A stretch of DNA of 64,000 nt from Streptomyces sp. CBMA291 (GCF_014596525.1 NZ_MSJP01000067.1:62001-126000); one strand, 5' to 3'. Counted from the first letter of the stretch, positions 43,501-51,757 are shown. Notes: generated by a model from the letters alone, not told the origin. Numbers and translations: made by a program.

Positions 43501-44455
43501 CCAGGACACCCGCCAGGACGCGTGGCGGGAGACCCGTCCGGACGTACGGCAGGAGTACGGCGGAGCCTCTCCTCAGGGTTTCCCCCGAGGCTTCCACCAG
43601 GAGTCCCCGCAGAACTTCCACCGGGACGTCCCCCAGGACTTCCACCAGGATTTCGACGAGGAGATCCCGCAGCGCGCCCCCCGGGCGCTCCGTACCGCGC
43701 GCAAGGCCAGGGTGCGGGGCGGCGCGTCCGACTCCCCGCGTTCCCTCGGCCGTACGGTCCTCGTCCTCGTCTTCCTGCTGCTCGGCGGCGCCGTCGCGTA
43801 CGCCGTCCTGTTCATGCCGGGCGACGAGAAGGAGCCCGGCCCGACGGCGGGACCCACGGCCGCAGGCTCCGCCCCCGCAGGTTCCACACCGGCCGCCGAG
43901 GGCCAGGAGCCGGGCTCCGGCGCGCCCTCGGAGACCACGGCGCGCCCGACCGCGCCCCGCACCACCACCCCGCCCCCGGCGGCCTCGTCGGGTCCCGCGC
44001 TCGCCGCCGGGTACACCGCGCGGCAGGACCCGGAGGGCTTCCGGATCGGGGTGCCGAACGGCTGGCGACGCAGTCCTATCAACGACGCCGGGCAAGTCCG
44101 CTACACCGGAGGCGATTTCACGATGATCGTCGTACCCGGCCGGGACGCCGTCCGGGGGAACGGCTCCGACCCGCTGGAGTACCAGAACTCCAAGGAGCGG
44201 GAGCTGGACCCGTGGCGGGCTTCCAGCTGGTCGGGGGCGGAGAAGACGCGCCGGGTCGACATCGGCAGGACGGCGACGGCCACCGGAAGCTACTGGTGGC
44301 TGGACGGTTCGGGCCGCGAGGTGTTCGTCCGCAACCTCGCCCTGATCGACGGCGGTCGGTACTACGTCGTCCAGGTGATCGGGCCCAACGCCGACCGCGA
44401 CAAGGTCTCCGAGATCCACGACGAGGCCACGAAGGCGTTCCGCCCGGGACGCTGA
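40580..44455 (+). CDS. membrane pseudokinase with ~500-residue insertion in the activation segment
   Basis: 1291 residues. An N-terminal kinase-like half (residues 1-190) lacks the Gly-rich loop. It reads HRN (165-167) where active kinases have HRD, and SGL (184-186) where they have DFG. After this the protein runs ~500 residues of acidic, PYG- and Asp-rich low complexity. The kinase fold resumes at WAPEQ (APE-like, ~702-706), then ATDLWALGALLYRAVQG and DPTERPDFEELRGWL. Further DDYRDDYHDDFRDDF-type repeats, one membrane helix (~1058-1080) and an extracellular domain (DPEGFRIGVPNGWRR) follow. GTG 40580 is preferred because GGGGAGG lies 5 bp upstream. It probably scaffolds the flanking kinases (inference). 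Confidence 0.88.
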   Translation: MDDYAGRVLADRYRLPLPPTGEDVPADAFALAETRAFDTYSGQEVLVRQVPLPEFVDAEVLDGEDGPAGARSGAGRATRRPAEPVVRRAIEAAQAAAQIPDHPLLDQVFDVFAEAGSLWIVSERVAARPLSALLAERPLSPYRAAEIGADVLTALRALHTHGWVHRNITARTVLVCEDGRVVLSGLAVGAAEEALCGYAPVPEGDPEPHGSGWHTPADEPTPEAWDHTDADADADVDADADVDSDPDDDPEGFGGEYDSEEESGKGYVEAYGEEAYGEESYGAEGRASGGSGGGAYGIEDESVEYAPGLYEAEIHEETDWPVPYGVDGTGEPGPVPAAHSPAPYGTPTPYGTLAPAPYGDPYDDPFTDDPHETDPPYGKGDPYGKADSYEEGDPYGTGTGQGVGPETAFGDAHAEADTRGTRDPRDTDGMHDGDGDTGYDTAAHEAEDGSDADPLTPRQRTYASGFGPDDSASPYGATPGSYGSDPYGKAGAAPSAPSGPVPAPPTADVRAARAGAIAAYRAGARAAAALGETGALPVQRPAPQEPPAPPPPPTAQAVGSPEPQWWAKVADEADDGDDDDGDEPYGDGGPRTGPPPRVMLAGNWSDGPHSSRDGSGPIPAGGSRGPALPGSGLPALPAGYTAATPGPDRRPAQERFPVPVGVGPDAAGGEPVEAYRGPATRLAAERARQTRIAVVGAVTERWAPEQAGPVHENWRLAPPIGPATDLWALGALLYRAVQGHAPYPEDNAAELVQLVCAEPPAFAEECGPLRPVVESLLRQDPTERPDFEELRGWLRSLVRSAPEPETGAGAVPPPPLEEGRLPIVRRRGELVRRRRGGIGAGRHRYKRGKEPRLPFSGEDGFPPETEAGTDHPGAGYGQPGGGFDDHGRTGLHEEFGPDPALTAPRGGTRDEPRRAAHENFGQRPQDDQSPQDDYRDDYHDDFRDDFRDDGGDGGDDLRDGPRDGHRSDARPEIRQDTRQDAWRETRPDVRQEYGGASPQGFPRGFHQESPQNFHRDVPQDFHQDFDEEIPQRAPRALRTARKARVRGGASDSPRSLGRTVLVLVFLLLGGAVAYAVLFMPGDEKEPGPTAGPTAAGSAPAGSTPAAEGQEPGSGAPSETTARPTAPRTTTPPPAASSGPALAAGYTARQDPEGFRIGVPNGWRRSPINDAGQVRYTGGDFTMIVVPGRDAVRGNGSDPLEYQNSKERELDPWRASSWSGAEKTRRVDIGRTATATGSYWWLDGSGREVFVRNLALIDGGRYYVVQVIGPNADRDKVSEIHDEATKAFRPGR

Positions 44456-44602
44456 GCGGGCCCGGGGCCGCCGCCGACGCGTGCGCGGTCCCGAAACCGG
44501 CCAAACACCTACGGTCACAGTGCTGTTCCTATGGCAGCCCCGAGGTTCCGCCGCCCTTACCCCCCTCCGTAACCTGGCATCCGAAGGAACGGGCGGGGAC
44601 AC

Positions 44603-46495
44603 GTGGAACATTCTCAGAGCACAGGCGAGGGACTGCTGCTCGCCGGTCGTTACCGGCTGGGCGAGTCCATCGGTCGCGGCGGCATGGGCAAGGTCTGGCG
44701 CGCGCACGACGAGGTGCTGCACCGTGTGGTGGCGGTGAAGGAGCTGACGGCGGGTCGCTTCGCGGCCGAGGCCGACCGGCTGGTGCTGCACGCCCGGACG
44801 CAGAAGGAGGCGCGGGCCGCCGCGCGGATCACCCACCCGGGCGTGGTGACGGTCCATGACGTCCTGGAACACGACGCCCGGCCGTGGATCGTGATGCAGT
44901 ACGTCGACGGGCCCTCGCTCGCCGACGCCGCGAAGGAGACGGGCACGATCGAGCCCCGCGAGGCGGCCAGGATCGGGCTGCACGTCGTCGGCGCGCTGCG
45001 CGCCGCGCACGCCGCCGGGGTGCTGCACCGGGACGTCAAGCCGGGAAACGTCCTCCTCGCGCGCGACGGACGCGTCCTGATCACCGATTTCGGGATCGCG
45101 GCCATCGAGGGGGACTCGACGATCACCCGTACCGGTGAACTCGTCGGATCGATCGACTATCTCGCTCCCGAACGGGTGAAGGGCGGCGATCCGGGACCCG
45201 CCTCCGACCTGTGGTCCCTCGGCGCCACCCTGTACACGGCCGTGGAAGGCACCTCCCCGTTCCGCCGTACGTCACCGATCAGCACCATGCAGGCGGTGGT
45301 CACCGAGGAACCGCCGCACCCGGAGAAGGCGGGCCCGCTGGCCCCCGTCATCGTGGCCCTGCTGCGCAAGGACCCCGCGCAGCGGCCCCACGCGGACGAG
45401 GCCGAGCGGATGCTGCTCGACGCGATGGAGGGCCGGAGGCCGGAGGCGGCCCAGGCGTACGTACCGACGCAGCGGGTGGCCAGGGAGGACCTGGACGGCG
45501 GACGGGCGTCGGACCGGTCCGACGCACGCGACCCGGGCCGGTTCGACGTACGAACTCCGGACCGGGCCGACGGGCACGGTGATGACTGGTCCGACCATCG
45601 GACCGGCGGCGGAGAGCCGGGCCCGGATGCGGACGGGCCCGGTACGCCGGACGCGCCGGGCGGTGACCGGACGGCAGCTGCGGCGCACAACCCGGCGCAT
45701 ACTCCGGCGCTCACCCCCGTGCCCACCACGGATTCCGCCCCTGCCCCCACCCCTGCCCCCACCGCCCAGTGGCCGCAGCCGCCCCAGGTGTCCCAGGCGT
45801 CTCAGGCACCCCCGGCACCCCAGGCCGTCTCCGGGTGGGCCCGTTGGCGGATCGTCGTGCTGGCGGCGGTGCTCGCCGGGCTCGTCGCGGGCGGCGCCGT
45901 CTTCGTCGCGATGAACCACACGACCGCCGACCGGCGCGACCAGGGCGGCCGGGTCACGACGTCCGCCCCCGCGCCCCCGGTCGTCCCCACCGAGGCCACC
46001 GCCACTCCCGTCACCCCGGCCCCCCGGGACAAGGAGAGCGACATCCCGGCCGGCTGGCACCGCGTCGAGGACCCGGAGGGCTTCAGCCTCGTCGTACCGG
46101 ACGGTTGGAAGCGCCAGAAGGAGGGCGACCAGATCGACTACACGCCGGACAACGGCCGCCACCGCATCCGGATCAGCATCGACCGCAGCCCCGACTTCGA
46201 GAACCCGTACGCGCACGCGCTCGATCTGGAGGGCGCCCTGCGGAAGCGGATGGACTACTCCCGGGTCAAGCTCGTACAGACGGCCTACCGTGACAAGGTG
46301 CGCTCCTGCCTGTGGGAGTTCACCTGGATGGAGAAGAAGAACTTCCCCGGCCCCCGGCACGCGATCGACCAGATGTACTACGCGGACGACGGCACGGAGT
46401 ACGCCCTCTACATGTCCTCGCCCGAGTCCGGCTGGCAGACCACCCGGGAGCAGTTCGACGTGGTCCTCCAGCACTGGCGCGCGCCGGGGGAGTGA
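44603..46495 (+). CDS. membrane Ser/Thr protein kinase (active type), third of three
   Basis: 630 residues. The kinase domain begins at once (~15-275): IGRGGMGKVWRA, VAVKEL, HRDVKPGN (H142), DFGIAA (D162), APERVKGG and DLWSLGATLYTAVEG. A variable Asp/Pro/Thr-rich linker leads to a membrane helix (~415-438) and an extracellular domain (GWHRVEDPEGFSLVVPDGWKRQ) clearly related to that of the preceding pseudokinase (DPEGFRIGVPNGWRR). GTG 44603 follows GGGCGGGGAC. Confidence 0.93.
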   Translation: MEHSQSTGEGLLLAGRYRLGESIGRGGMGKVWRAHDEVLHRVVAVKELTAGRFAAEADRLVLHARTQKEARAAARITHPGVVTVHDVLEHDARPWIVMQYVDGPSLADAAKETGTIEPREAARIGLHVVGALRAAHAAGVLHRDVKPGNVLLARDGRVLITDFGIAAIEGDSTITRTGELVGSIDYLAPERVKGGDPGPASDLWSLGATLYTAVEGTSPFRRTSPISTMQAVVTEEPPHPEKAGPLAPVIVALLRKDPAQRPHADEAERMLLDAMEGRRPEAAQAYVPTQRVAREDLDGGRASDRSDARDPGRFDVRTPDRADGHGDDWSDHRTGGGEPGPDADGPGTPDAPGGDRTAAAAHNPAHTPALTPVPTTDSAPAPTPAPTAQWPQPPQVSQASQAPPAPQAVSGWARWRIVVLAAVLAGLVAGGAVFVAMNHTTADRRDQGGRVTTSAPAPPVVPTEATATPVTPAPRDKESDIPAGWHRVEDPEGFSLVVPDGWKRQKEGDQIDYTPDNGRHRIRISIDRSPDFENPYAHALDLEGALRKRMDYSRVKLVQTAYRDKVRSCLWEFTWMEKKNFPGPRHAIDQMYYADDGTEYALYMSSPESGWQTTREQFDVVLQHWRAPGE

Positions 46496-46587
46496 GCGCC
46501 GGAGAAGCCGTGCCGTGCGCCGGGGGAGTGGACGCCGGGAAGCCTCCGCCGCGTGCCGGGAGGGTGGACGAGTGAGCGCCGGAAAAT
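46481..46587. repeat. three imperfect copies of the kinase gene 3' end
   Basis: GCGCCGGGGGAGTGAGCGCCGG-type units begin near 46481, 46518 and 46552. The first contains the kinase stop codon; the others repeat it downstream. Likely slipped-strand duplication. Confidence 0.6.
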
Positions 46588-46635
46588 CTCCACTCGGCCT
46601 CTCCGTCGCCCCAACCCCCTGATCAGGCCTTATGT

Positions 46636-46651
46636 GCCAGCGATCGCTGGC
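46636..46651. promoter_or_regulatory. perfect 16-bp palindrome upstream of the aldehyde dehydrogenase gene
   Basis: GCCAGCGATCGCTGGC, fully self-complementary, 75 bp before ATG 46726 and flanked by TATGTG and GTAATGTG. It looks like a dimeric-repressor operator. The regulator is not encoded nearby. Confidence 0.6.
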
Positions 46652-46725
46652 GTAATGTGCATGCCCGGTGAAAACGCGTTACCGACGGGTACCCAAAGGG
46701 CGGAACGCGGCCTACGCTCGCCCTC

Positions 46726-48438
46726 ATGACGGACTCGCAGGCCCCCGCCACCCCTTCGGTTCCCGACGCCTCCACCACGCAGGCCGGTGACGCCTCCGCC
46801 GCGAAGGCAGAAGGCGCCTCCGCCGCGCGGGCCGGAGCCCCCCTCCCCGCCGGGGCCACCAACCCGGTCGCGCCCGTGCCCGCCGGTGCGCGTACCGCCG
46901 CCGACGTCGTGACGCCCGAGGTGATCGCCCGGCTCATCCAGGGCGTCGTCGGTTCCGGGCGGACCGCCAACCACACCCCCTTCACCGGGGCGCGGCTCGC
47001 GGAGCTGCCCGAGGCGACCCCCGAGGACGTCGCCGAGGCCTTCACACGCGCGCGTGCCGCCCAGTCCGTCTGGGCCGCCACCCCGGTCAGGGCCCGCGCC
47101 GCCGTCCTCCTGCGCTTCCACGACCTCGTCCTCCAGCGCCAGTCGGAGGTCCTCGACCTCATCCAGCTGGAGACGGGCAAGGCGCGGCTGCACGCCCACG
47201 AGGAGGTGCAGGCGGTGGCCGTCGCCGCCCGCCACTACGGCCGCAAGGCCCCCGCGTATCTGAGCCCCAGGCGTCACACCGGTGTCGTCCCGACCCTCAC
47301 CAAGGTCACCGAGCTGCGCCAGCCGCGCGGGGTCGTCGGCCAGATCGCCCCCTGGAACTACCCGCTGGAGCTGTCGGTCGGCGACGCGCTGCCCGCCTTC
47401 GTCGCGGGCAACGCCGTCGTCATGAAGCCCGACACGGAGACCGCGCTCACCGCGCTCTGGGCCCGTGACCTGCTCATCGAGGCCGGTCTGCCCGCCGGGG
47501 TCTTCCAGGTCGTGCTCGGCGAGGGCCCGGTCGTCGGCCCCGAGGTCGTCCGGCACGCCGACTACGTCTCCTTCACCGGCTCGACCCGTACCGGCCGCGA
47601 GGTCGCCCAGGGCGCCGCCGCCCGGCTCGTCGGCGTCTCCCTGGAACTCGGCGGCAAGAACGCGATGCTCGTCCTGCGGGACGCCGACGTCGAGAAGGCC
47701 GCCGCCGGAGCCGTCCGCGCCTGCTTCTCTTCCGCCGGCCAGCTCTGCATCTCCATCGAACGCGTCTACGTGCACGAGTCGGTCGCCGACGCCTTCCTCG
47801 ACCGGTTCGCCGCCCGCACCAGGGCCATGCGGCTCGGCAACGCGCTCGCGTACGGGGCGGACATGGGCTCCCTCGTCGGCGAGCGCCAGCTGGAGACCGT
47901 CACCCGGCATGTCGAGGAGGCCGTCGCCAAGGGCGCCCGGCTCGTCGCCGGTGGCGTCGCCCGTCCCGACATCGGCCCCCTTTTCTACGAGCCGACCATC
48001 CTCGACGGCGTCGAGGCGCCGATGGCCGTCTGCGGCGAGGAGACCTTCGGCCCCGTCGTCTCCGTCTACCGCTTCACCGACGAGGACGAAGCCGTCGACC
48101 TCGCCAACGCCACCCCGTACGGCCTGAACTCCTCGGTCTGGACGCGGGACGCGCGCCGGGGCCACGCCGTCGCCGCCCGGCTGCGCACCGGAACCGTCAA
48201 CATCAACGAGGGATACGCCCCCGCCTACGGCAGCGTGCAGTCCCCGATGGGCGGCATGAAGGACTCCGGACTCGGCCGCCGCCACGGCTCCGAGGGCATC
48301 CTCAAGTACACCGAGGCCCAGACCATCGCCCAGCAGCGGCTGATCCCGCTCGCGCCCTCCTTCGGCATGGACGACGAGCGGTACGCGGCGTTCATGAGCA
48401 CGTCCCTGAAGGTGATGAAGGCCCTGCGCCTGCGCTGA
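46726..48438 (+). CDS. succinate-semialdehyde dehydrogenase family protein
   Basis: 570 residues. The first ~65 are an Ala-rich extension. The aldehyde dehydrogenase core has QIAPWNYPLELSVGDALPAFVAGN, FTGSTRTGREVAQ (cofactor loop), LELGGKNAMLVL (catalytic Glu) and SSAGQLCISIERVYV (catalytic Cys), and PMGGMKDSGLGRRHGSEG. It oxidises an aldehyde with NAD(P)+; succinate semialdehyde is the usual annotation for this Streptomyces locus. It lies ~97 bp before the GMC oxidoreductase. Confidence 0.88.
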   Translation: MTDSQAPATPSVPDASTTQAGDASAAKAEGASAARAGAPLPAGATNPVAPVPAGARTAADVVTPEVIARLIQGVVGSGRTANHTPFTGARLAELPEATPEDVAEAFTRARAAQSVWAATPVRARAAVLLRFHDLVLQRQSEVLDLIQLETGKARLHAHEEVQAVAVAARHYGRKAPAYLSPRRHTGVVPTLTKVTELRQPRGVVGQIAPWNYPLELSVGDALPAFVAGNAVVMKPDTETALTALWARDLLIEAGLPAGVFQVVLGEGPVVGPEVVRHADYVSFTGSTRTGREVAQGAAARLVGVSLELGGKNAMLVLRDADVEKAAAGAVRACFSSAGQLCISIERVYVHESVADAFLDRFAARTRAMRLGNALAYGADMGSLVGERQLETVTRHVEEAVAKGARLVAGGVARPDIGPLFYEPTILDGVEAPMAVCGEETFGPVVSVYRFTDEDEAVDLANATPYGLNSSVWTRDARRGHAVAARLRTGTVNINEGYAPAYGSVQSPMGGMKDSGLGRRHGSEGILKYTEAQTIAQQRLIPLAPSFGMDDERYAAFMSTSLKVMKALRLR

Positions 48439-48534
48439 CGCCCTCCCCGCCAGCCCCACTTCTCCGCTCCCGTTCCTTCCGTCCCCCCCTCTTTCCGTCC
48501 TTCCGTCCTTCCGTCCTTCCGTACGAGGTGAGCC

Positions 48535-50385
48535 ATGGCCGCGGTACCCCCTGCCCGGAATCAGCGAGCGAGCGCAGCGGACGGCGCGGGCGGTGCCGAC
48601 GACTCCGGCGGCGCCGACCCCGCGTACGACTACGACGTCCTCGTCGTCGGCTCCGGCTTCGGAGGTTCGGTCACCGCCCTCCGGCTCACCGAGAAGGGCT
48701 ACCGGGTCGGCGTCCTGGAGGCGGGGCGCCGCTTCACCCGCGCGACCCTGCCGAAGAACTCATGGGACGTGAAGAACTTCCTGTGGGCCCCCGCCCTCGG
48801 GCTCTACGGCATCCAGCGCATCCATCTGCTCGGCAACGTCATGGTGCTGGCGGGCGCGGGCGTCGGCGGCGGCTCCCTCAACTACGCGAACACCCTCTAC
48901 GTACCGCCGAAACCGTTCTTCGACGACCCGCAGTGGCAGGACATCACGGACTGGCAGGACGAGCTGCGGCCGTACTACGACCAGGCCAAGCGCATGCTCG
49001 GCGTACGGCTCAACCCGACGACCACCCCCTCCGACGTGCACCTGAAGGCCGCCGCCCAGGCGATGGGCATCGGCGACACCTTCCACATGGCCCCGGTCGG
49101 CGTCTTCTTCGGGGACGGCGACGACGCCGACGGCACGGCGCGGGCCAACCCCGGCGGCGAGGTCGCGGACCCGTACTTCGGCGGCGCCGGTCCGACCCGG
49201 CGCGCCTGCACCGAGTGCGGCGAGTGCATGACGGGCTGCCGGCACGGCGCCAAGAACACCCTGAACGAGAACTATCTGCACCTCGCCGAGGCGGCGGGCG
49301 CGACCGTCCACCCGATGACCACGGTCGTCACCGTCACCGAGGACTCCCGGGGCGGCTTCGCCGTGCGGACCCTCCCCACCGACCGGCGGCGCAAGGGCCA
49401 GGGCCGTACCTTCACCGCCCGCCGGGTGGTGATCGCCGCCGGCACGTACGGCACCCAGACCCTGCTGCACCGGATGAAGGACAGCGGACTGCTGCCCCGG
49501 ATATCGCCGAGGCTCGGCGAACTCACCCGTACCAACTCCGAGGGTCTCGTCGGCGCCCAGACCACCGACCGCCGCTACCGCGAACGGCACGGCACGGAAC
49601 GGGCCGACTTCACCCGGGGCGTCGCCATCACCTCCTCGGTCCACCCCGACGCCCACACCCACATCGAGCCGGTGCGATACGGCCGGGGCTCCAATTCCAT
49701 GGGCAGCCTGACCGTCCTCCAGGTGCCCTACGGAGCCCACCGGGTCCGTAACTGGCTCCTCAACCTGCTCAAGCACCCCACGCTCGCCGCCCGCTCGCTC
49801 TCCACCCGGCGCTGGTCGGAGCGGACCATCATCGGTCTGGTCATGCAGTCCCTCGACAACTCCCTGACGACCTACCGCAAGCCCGGCGGTCTCGGAAAGG
49901 GCCTGCTCACCGCCCGCCAGGGGCACGGCGCCCCGAACCCGGTCCAGATCCCCGAGGCCACCCGCGCCGCCACCCTCCTCGCCGAGGAGATCAACGGCTT
50001 CCCCGGCTCCAACGTCGGCGAACTCATGGGCACCCCGCTCACCGCCCACTTCCTGGGCGGCTGCCCGATCGGCGCCGACGCCGAGTCCGGCGTCATCGAC
50101 CCGTACCACCGGCTCTACGGGCACCCCGGGATCTCCGTCGTCGACGGCGCGGCCGTCTCCGCCAACCTCGGAGTCAACCCGTCCTTGACGATCACCGCAC
50201 AGGCGGAACGGGCGATGTCCTTCTGGCCGAACAACGGCGAGGAGGACATCCGCCCAGGCCAGGGCAGTGCGTACGTACGTCTCGCGGCGATCGCCCCGAA
50301 GTCCCCCGCCGTCCCGGCCGAAGCCTTCGGCGCCCTGCGGCTGCCGTTCCTCGGAATGCCCGCAGTGCCGCCGAAGAAGGCGTGA
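48535..50385 (+). CDS. GMC-family flavin oxidoreductase (cholesterol-oxidase-like)
   Basis: 616 residues. The FAD site is YDVLVVGSGFGGSVTALRLTEKGYRVGVLEAG; then AGAGVGGGSLNYANTLYVPP, a Cys-rich CTECGECMTGCRHGAKNT, and a C-terminal HFLGGCPIGADAESGVIDPYHRLYGHPGISVVDGAAV, as in cholesterol oxidase-like GMC enzymes. The CxxCxxCxxxC segment (~225-236) resembles an iron-sulfur or structural metal site, a feature of this subfamily. Substrate unknown. ATG 48535 follows GAGGTGAGCC; preceded by CTTCCGTC repeats (48487-48521). Confidence 0.88.
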   Translation: MAAVPPARNQRASAADGAGGADDSGGADPAYDYDVLVVGSGFGGSVTALRLTEKGYRVGVLEAGRRFTRATLPKNSWDVKNFLWAPALGLYGIQRIHLLGNVMVLAGAGVGGGSLNYANTLYVPPKPFFDDPQWQDITDWQDELRPYYDQAKRMLGVRLNPTTTPSDVHLKAAAQAMGIGDTFHMAPVGVFFGDGDDADGTARANPGGEVADPYFGGAGPTRRACTECGECMTGCRHGAKNTLNENYLHLAEAAGATVHPMTTVVTVTEDSRGGFAVRTLPTDRRRKGQGRTFTARRVVIAAGTYGTQTLLHRMKDSGLLPRISPRLGELTRTNSEGLVGAQTTDRRYRERHGTERADFTRGVAITSSVHPDAHTHIEPVRYGRGSNSMGSLTVLQVPYGAHRVRNWLLNLLKHPTLAARSLSTRRWSERTIIGLVMQSLDNSLTTYRKPGGLGKGLLTARQGHGAPNPVQIPEATRAATLLAEEINGFPGSNVGELMGTPLTAHFLGGCPIGADAESGVIDPYHRLYGHPGISVVDGAAVSANLGVNPSLTITAQAERAMSFWPNNGEEDIRPGQGSAYVRLAAIAPKSPAVPAEAFGALRLPFLGMPAVPPKKA

Positions 50386-50450
50386 GGCCGCCGGGCACCG
50401 CCGGACGCCCGCACGGGAAAGGCACCGCGCGGGAGAAAGCACCGACAGAA

Positions 50451-50490
50451 GAAAGGGCGCTGCACCCCCCTCCGAGTGCAGCGCCCTTTC
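50451..50490 (+). terminator. GMC oxidoreductase terminator
   Basis: 15-bp stem GAAAGGGCGCTGCAC / GTGCAGCGCCCTTTC with a 10-nt loop, then CGTTCTTGG. Confidence 0.92.
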
Positions 50491-50593
50491 CGTTCTTGGT
50501 GGTGCCGCATACATGACCTGTGACCGGGGGGATTGGTTGTAGCGGTTGCACGGAATTTCCATGTGACGCGTGTCACGTTCCGGGGGTACGGCG

Positions 50594-50637
50594 AAGGGCC
50601 CCGTGGCGCGATTCCGGTCGCGCGGCACGGGGCCCTT
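50594..50637. terminator. second strong hairpin after the GMC gene
   Basis: AAGGGCCCCGTG (50594-50605) / CACGGGGCCCTT (50626-50637) with inner GCGCG/CGCGC pairing. Since nothing convincing is encoded between the two hairpins, it is either a back-up terminator or the end of a short RNA transcribed from ~50500. Confidence 0.7.
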
Positions 50638-51086
50638 GGCATCGGCACCGGGCATCAGGGCAGCGGCGGCGCCGAACGGGACGGCGCCGGGGGGTGCGCC
50701 GTGTGGGGGAGAAGCAGGGGAAGGGGGCTCGGGGTGGGTTCCGGGATGCTGGCGGTCGCGGAGTCCACGACCGGAGGGGCCGGTTGCGGCCGACCCCGAG
50801 CGTCCTCGGGGCCGACCGCCCTTTTGGGTGACCGGGCTGCTGTCCCCTGCTGCCCGGTCACAAGCGCTGGTGCGAGGTCCCACGGCACACCGGAGAGGTG
50901 CGCCACACGCCCCAGCGAAGCCACGCGTGGTTTCCTGCTGGCCCGCCCCTGGCTGGCACGGACACCCGGACCAACGAAGCCGACTCCGGGCCGGTCACGC
51001 GCCGTATGGGTGAGAGCGGGCCCGAACTCAGATGCGGTCCCTCGCTCGGGCACTCCTCCTCGCGTACGCCCCGGCGCGGGCCTCGG
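50638..51086. other. intergenic region, no gene supported
   Basis: Open frames here have no ribosome-binding sites and poor codon pattern. A hairpin around 50795-50813 (CCCCGAG/CTCGGGG) is a plausible terminator for the minus-strand chorismate mutase gene. Confidence 0.5.
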
Positions 51087-51407
51087 TCAGATGCGCCCCC
51101 GGCACAGCTCCAGCATCGTCATCGCGAGGGCCGTACCCGGCTTGCCCAGCGCGTCCCGGTAGTGGCCGAGGACGTCCATCTCGCGCGCCAGGTTCACCCG
51201 ACGGCCGCCGGAGGAGATCCGGGCCTCCTGGATCACGGCCGAGACCGCCACCCGTTCCTGGATGAGACCGATGATCCGATCGTCGAGCGAGTCGATCCGC
51301 TCGCGCGCGTCGCCGATCAGCTTCGCCGCCTCGTCGGTGCGGGCACCGGTCTTCTCCGGGGTGGAGGCGGTGGCGAGGGCGGGGGCGGCGGAGGTGGAGT
51401 GCGTCAC
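51087..51407 (-). CDS. chorismate mutase (AroQ class)
   Basis: 106 residues. It converts chorismate to prephenate, toward Phe and Tyr. The all-helical AroQ pattern is clear: RERIDSLDDRIIGLIQERVAVSAVIQEARISSGG and VNLAREMDVLGHYRDALG, with the catalytic Arg and Lys/Arg-containing helix. GTG 51407 follows CAGGAG. It is preceded by a leader peptide and terminator that look like an attenuator, and is divergent from guaA. A small monofunctional enzyme with no signal peptide, so it acts in the cytoplasm. Confidence 0.92.
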   Translation of the reverse strand: MTHSTSAAPALATASTPEKTGARTDEAAKLIGDARERIDSLDDRIIGLIQERVAVSAVIQEARISSGGRRVNLAREMDVLGHYRDALGKPGTALAMTMLELCRGRI

Positions 51408-51493
51408 GGTGGGCTCCTGGGGTGTGAAGCGGACCCGGCGGCTGCCGGACCCTGTCGGATGCCCCGGGGCGACCCGGCCCGTAAACGACAGAA

Positions 51494-51519
51494 CGCCCCG
51501 GGCCTGTCGGCCCGGGGCG
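51494..51519 (-). terminator. intrinsic terminator in the chorismate mutase leader (attenuator)
   Basis: Perfect 11-bp stem CGCCCCGGGCC / GGCCCGGGGCG with a 4-nt loop; on the minus strand it is followed by TTCTGTCGTTT. It lies between the leader peptide stop (51544) and the chorismate mutase start (51407). Confidence 0.8.
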
Positions 51520-51543
51520 CCTGGGAAGTCGCTTGTCAGTTGC

Positions 51544-51615
51544 TCAAGCAGCACGACCATGGCAGCCGGTGGGCCGGTTGCCATAGGTAAAGACGAAGGT
51601 CGTGAGCTTGCGCAT
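51544..51615 (-). CDS. aromatic-rich leader peptide for chorismate mutase
   Basis: 23 codons, MRKLTTFVFTYGNRPTGCHG-RAA, with Phe7, Phe9 and Tyr11 clustered. It stops 25 bp before the terminator stem. The -10 CATACT (51628-51623) ends 7 bp before the ATG, so the message is probably leaderless. Ribosome stalling at scarce Phe or Tyr would be expected to let transcription continue into the enzyme gene (inference, by analogy to Phe/Trp attenuators). Confidence 0.65.
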   Translation of the reverse strand: MRKLTTFVFTYGNRPTGCHGRAA

Positions 51616-51696
51616 GGGGACCAGTATGGACCCTGCCGAGCCCCGGGAACCCACCCCGCCCGGATGGTGAGACGGAAAGCGCCACCGGCGCGCCGG

Positions 51697-51702
51697 TAGA
51701 AT
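51697..51702 (+). promoter_or_regulatory. probable guaA -10
   Basis: TAGAAT, 55 bp before GTG 51758. The leader then holds CCCCCCTTTCGGGG, a small hairpin. Confidence 0.45.
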
Positions 51703-51757
51703 CGGCAGATAGCACCCCCCTTTCGGGGACACCTCCTACCGCCGGAAGGCCGCCGTA

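Noticed and set aside
50451..50640. A tRNA or small structured RNA gene between the two hairpins
   Set aside because: No cloverleaf, anticodon arm or CCA-type end could be built; the hairpins are simple terminators. A short untranslated RNA remains possible but unsupported.
50570..51053. Open frames on both strands between the GMC gene and chorismate mutase
   Set aside because: No ribosome-binding sites, unusual composition, overlap with strong hairpins, and no recognisable motif.
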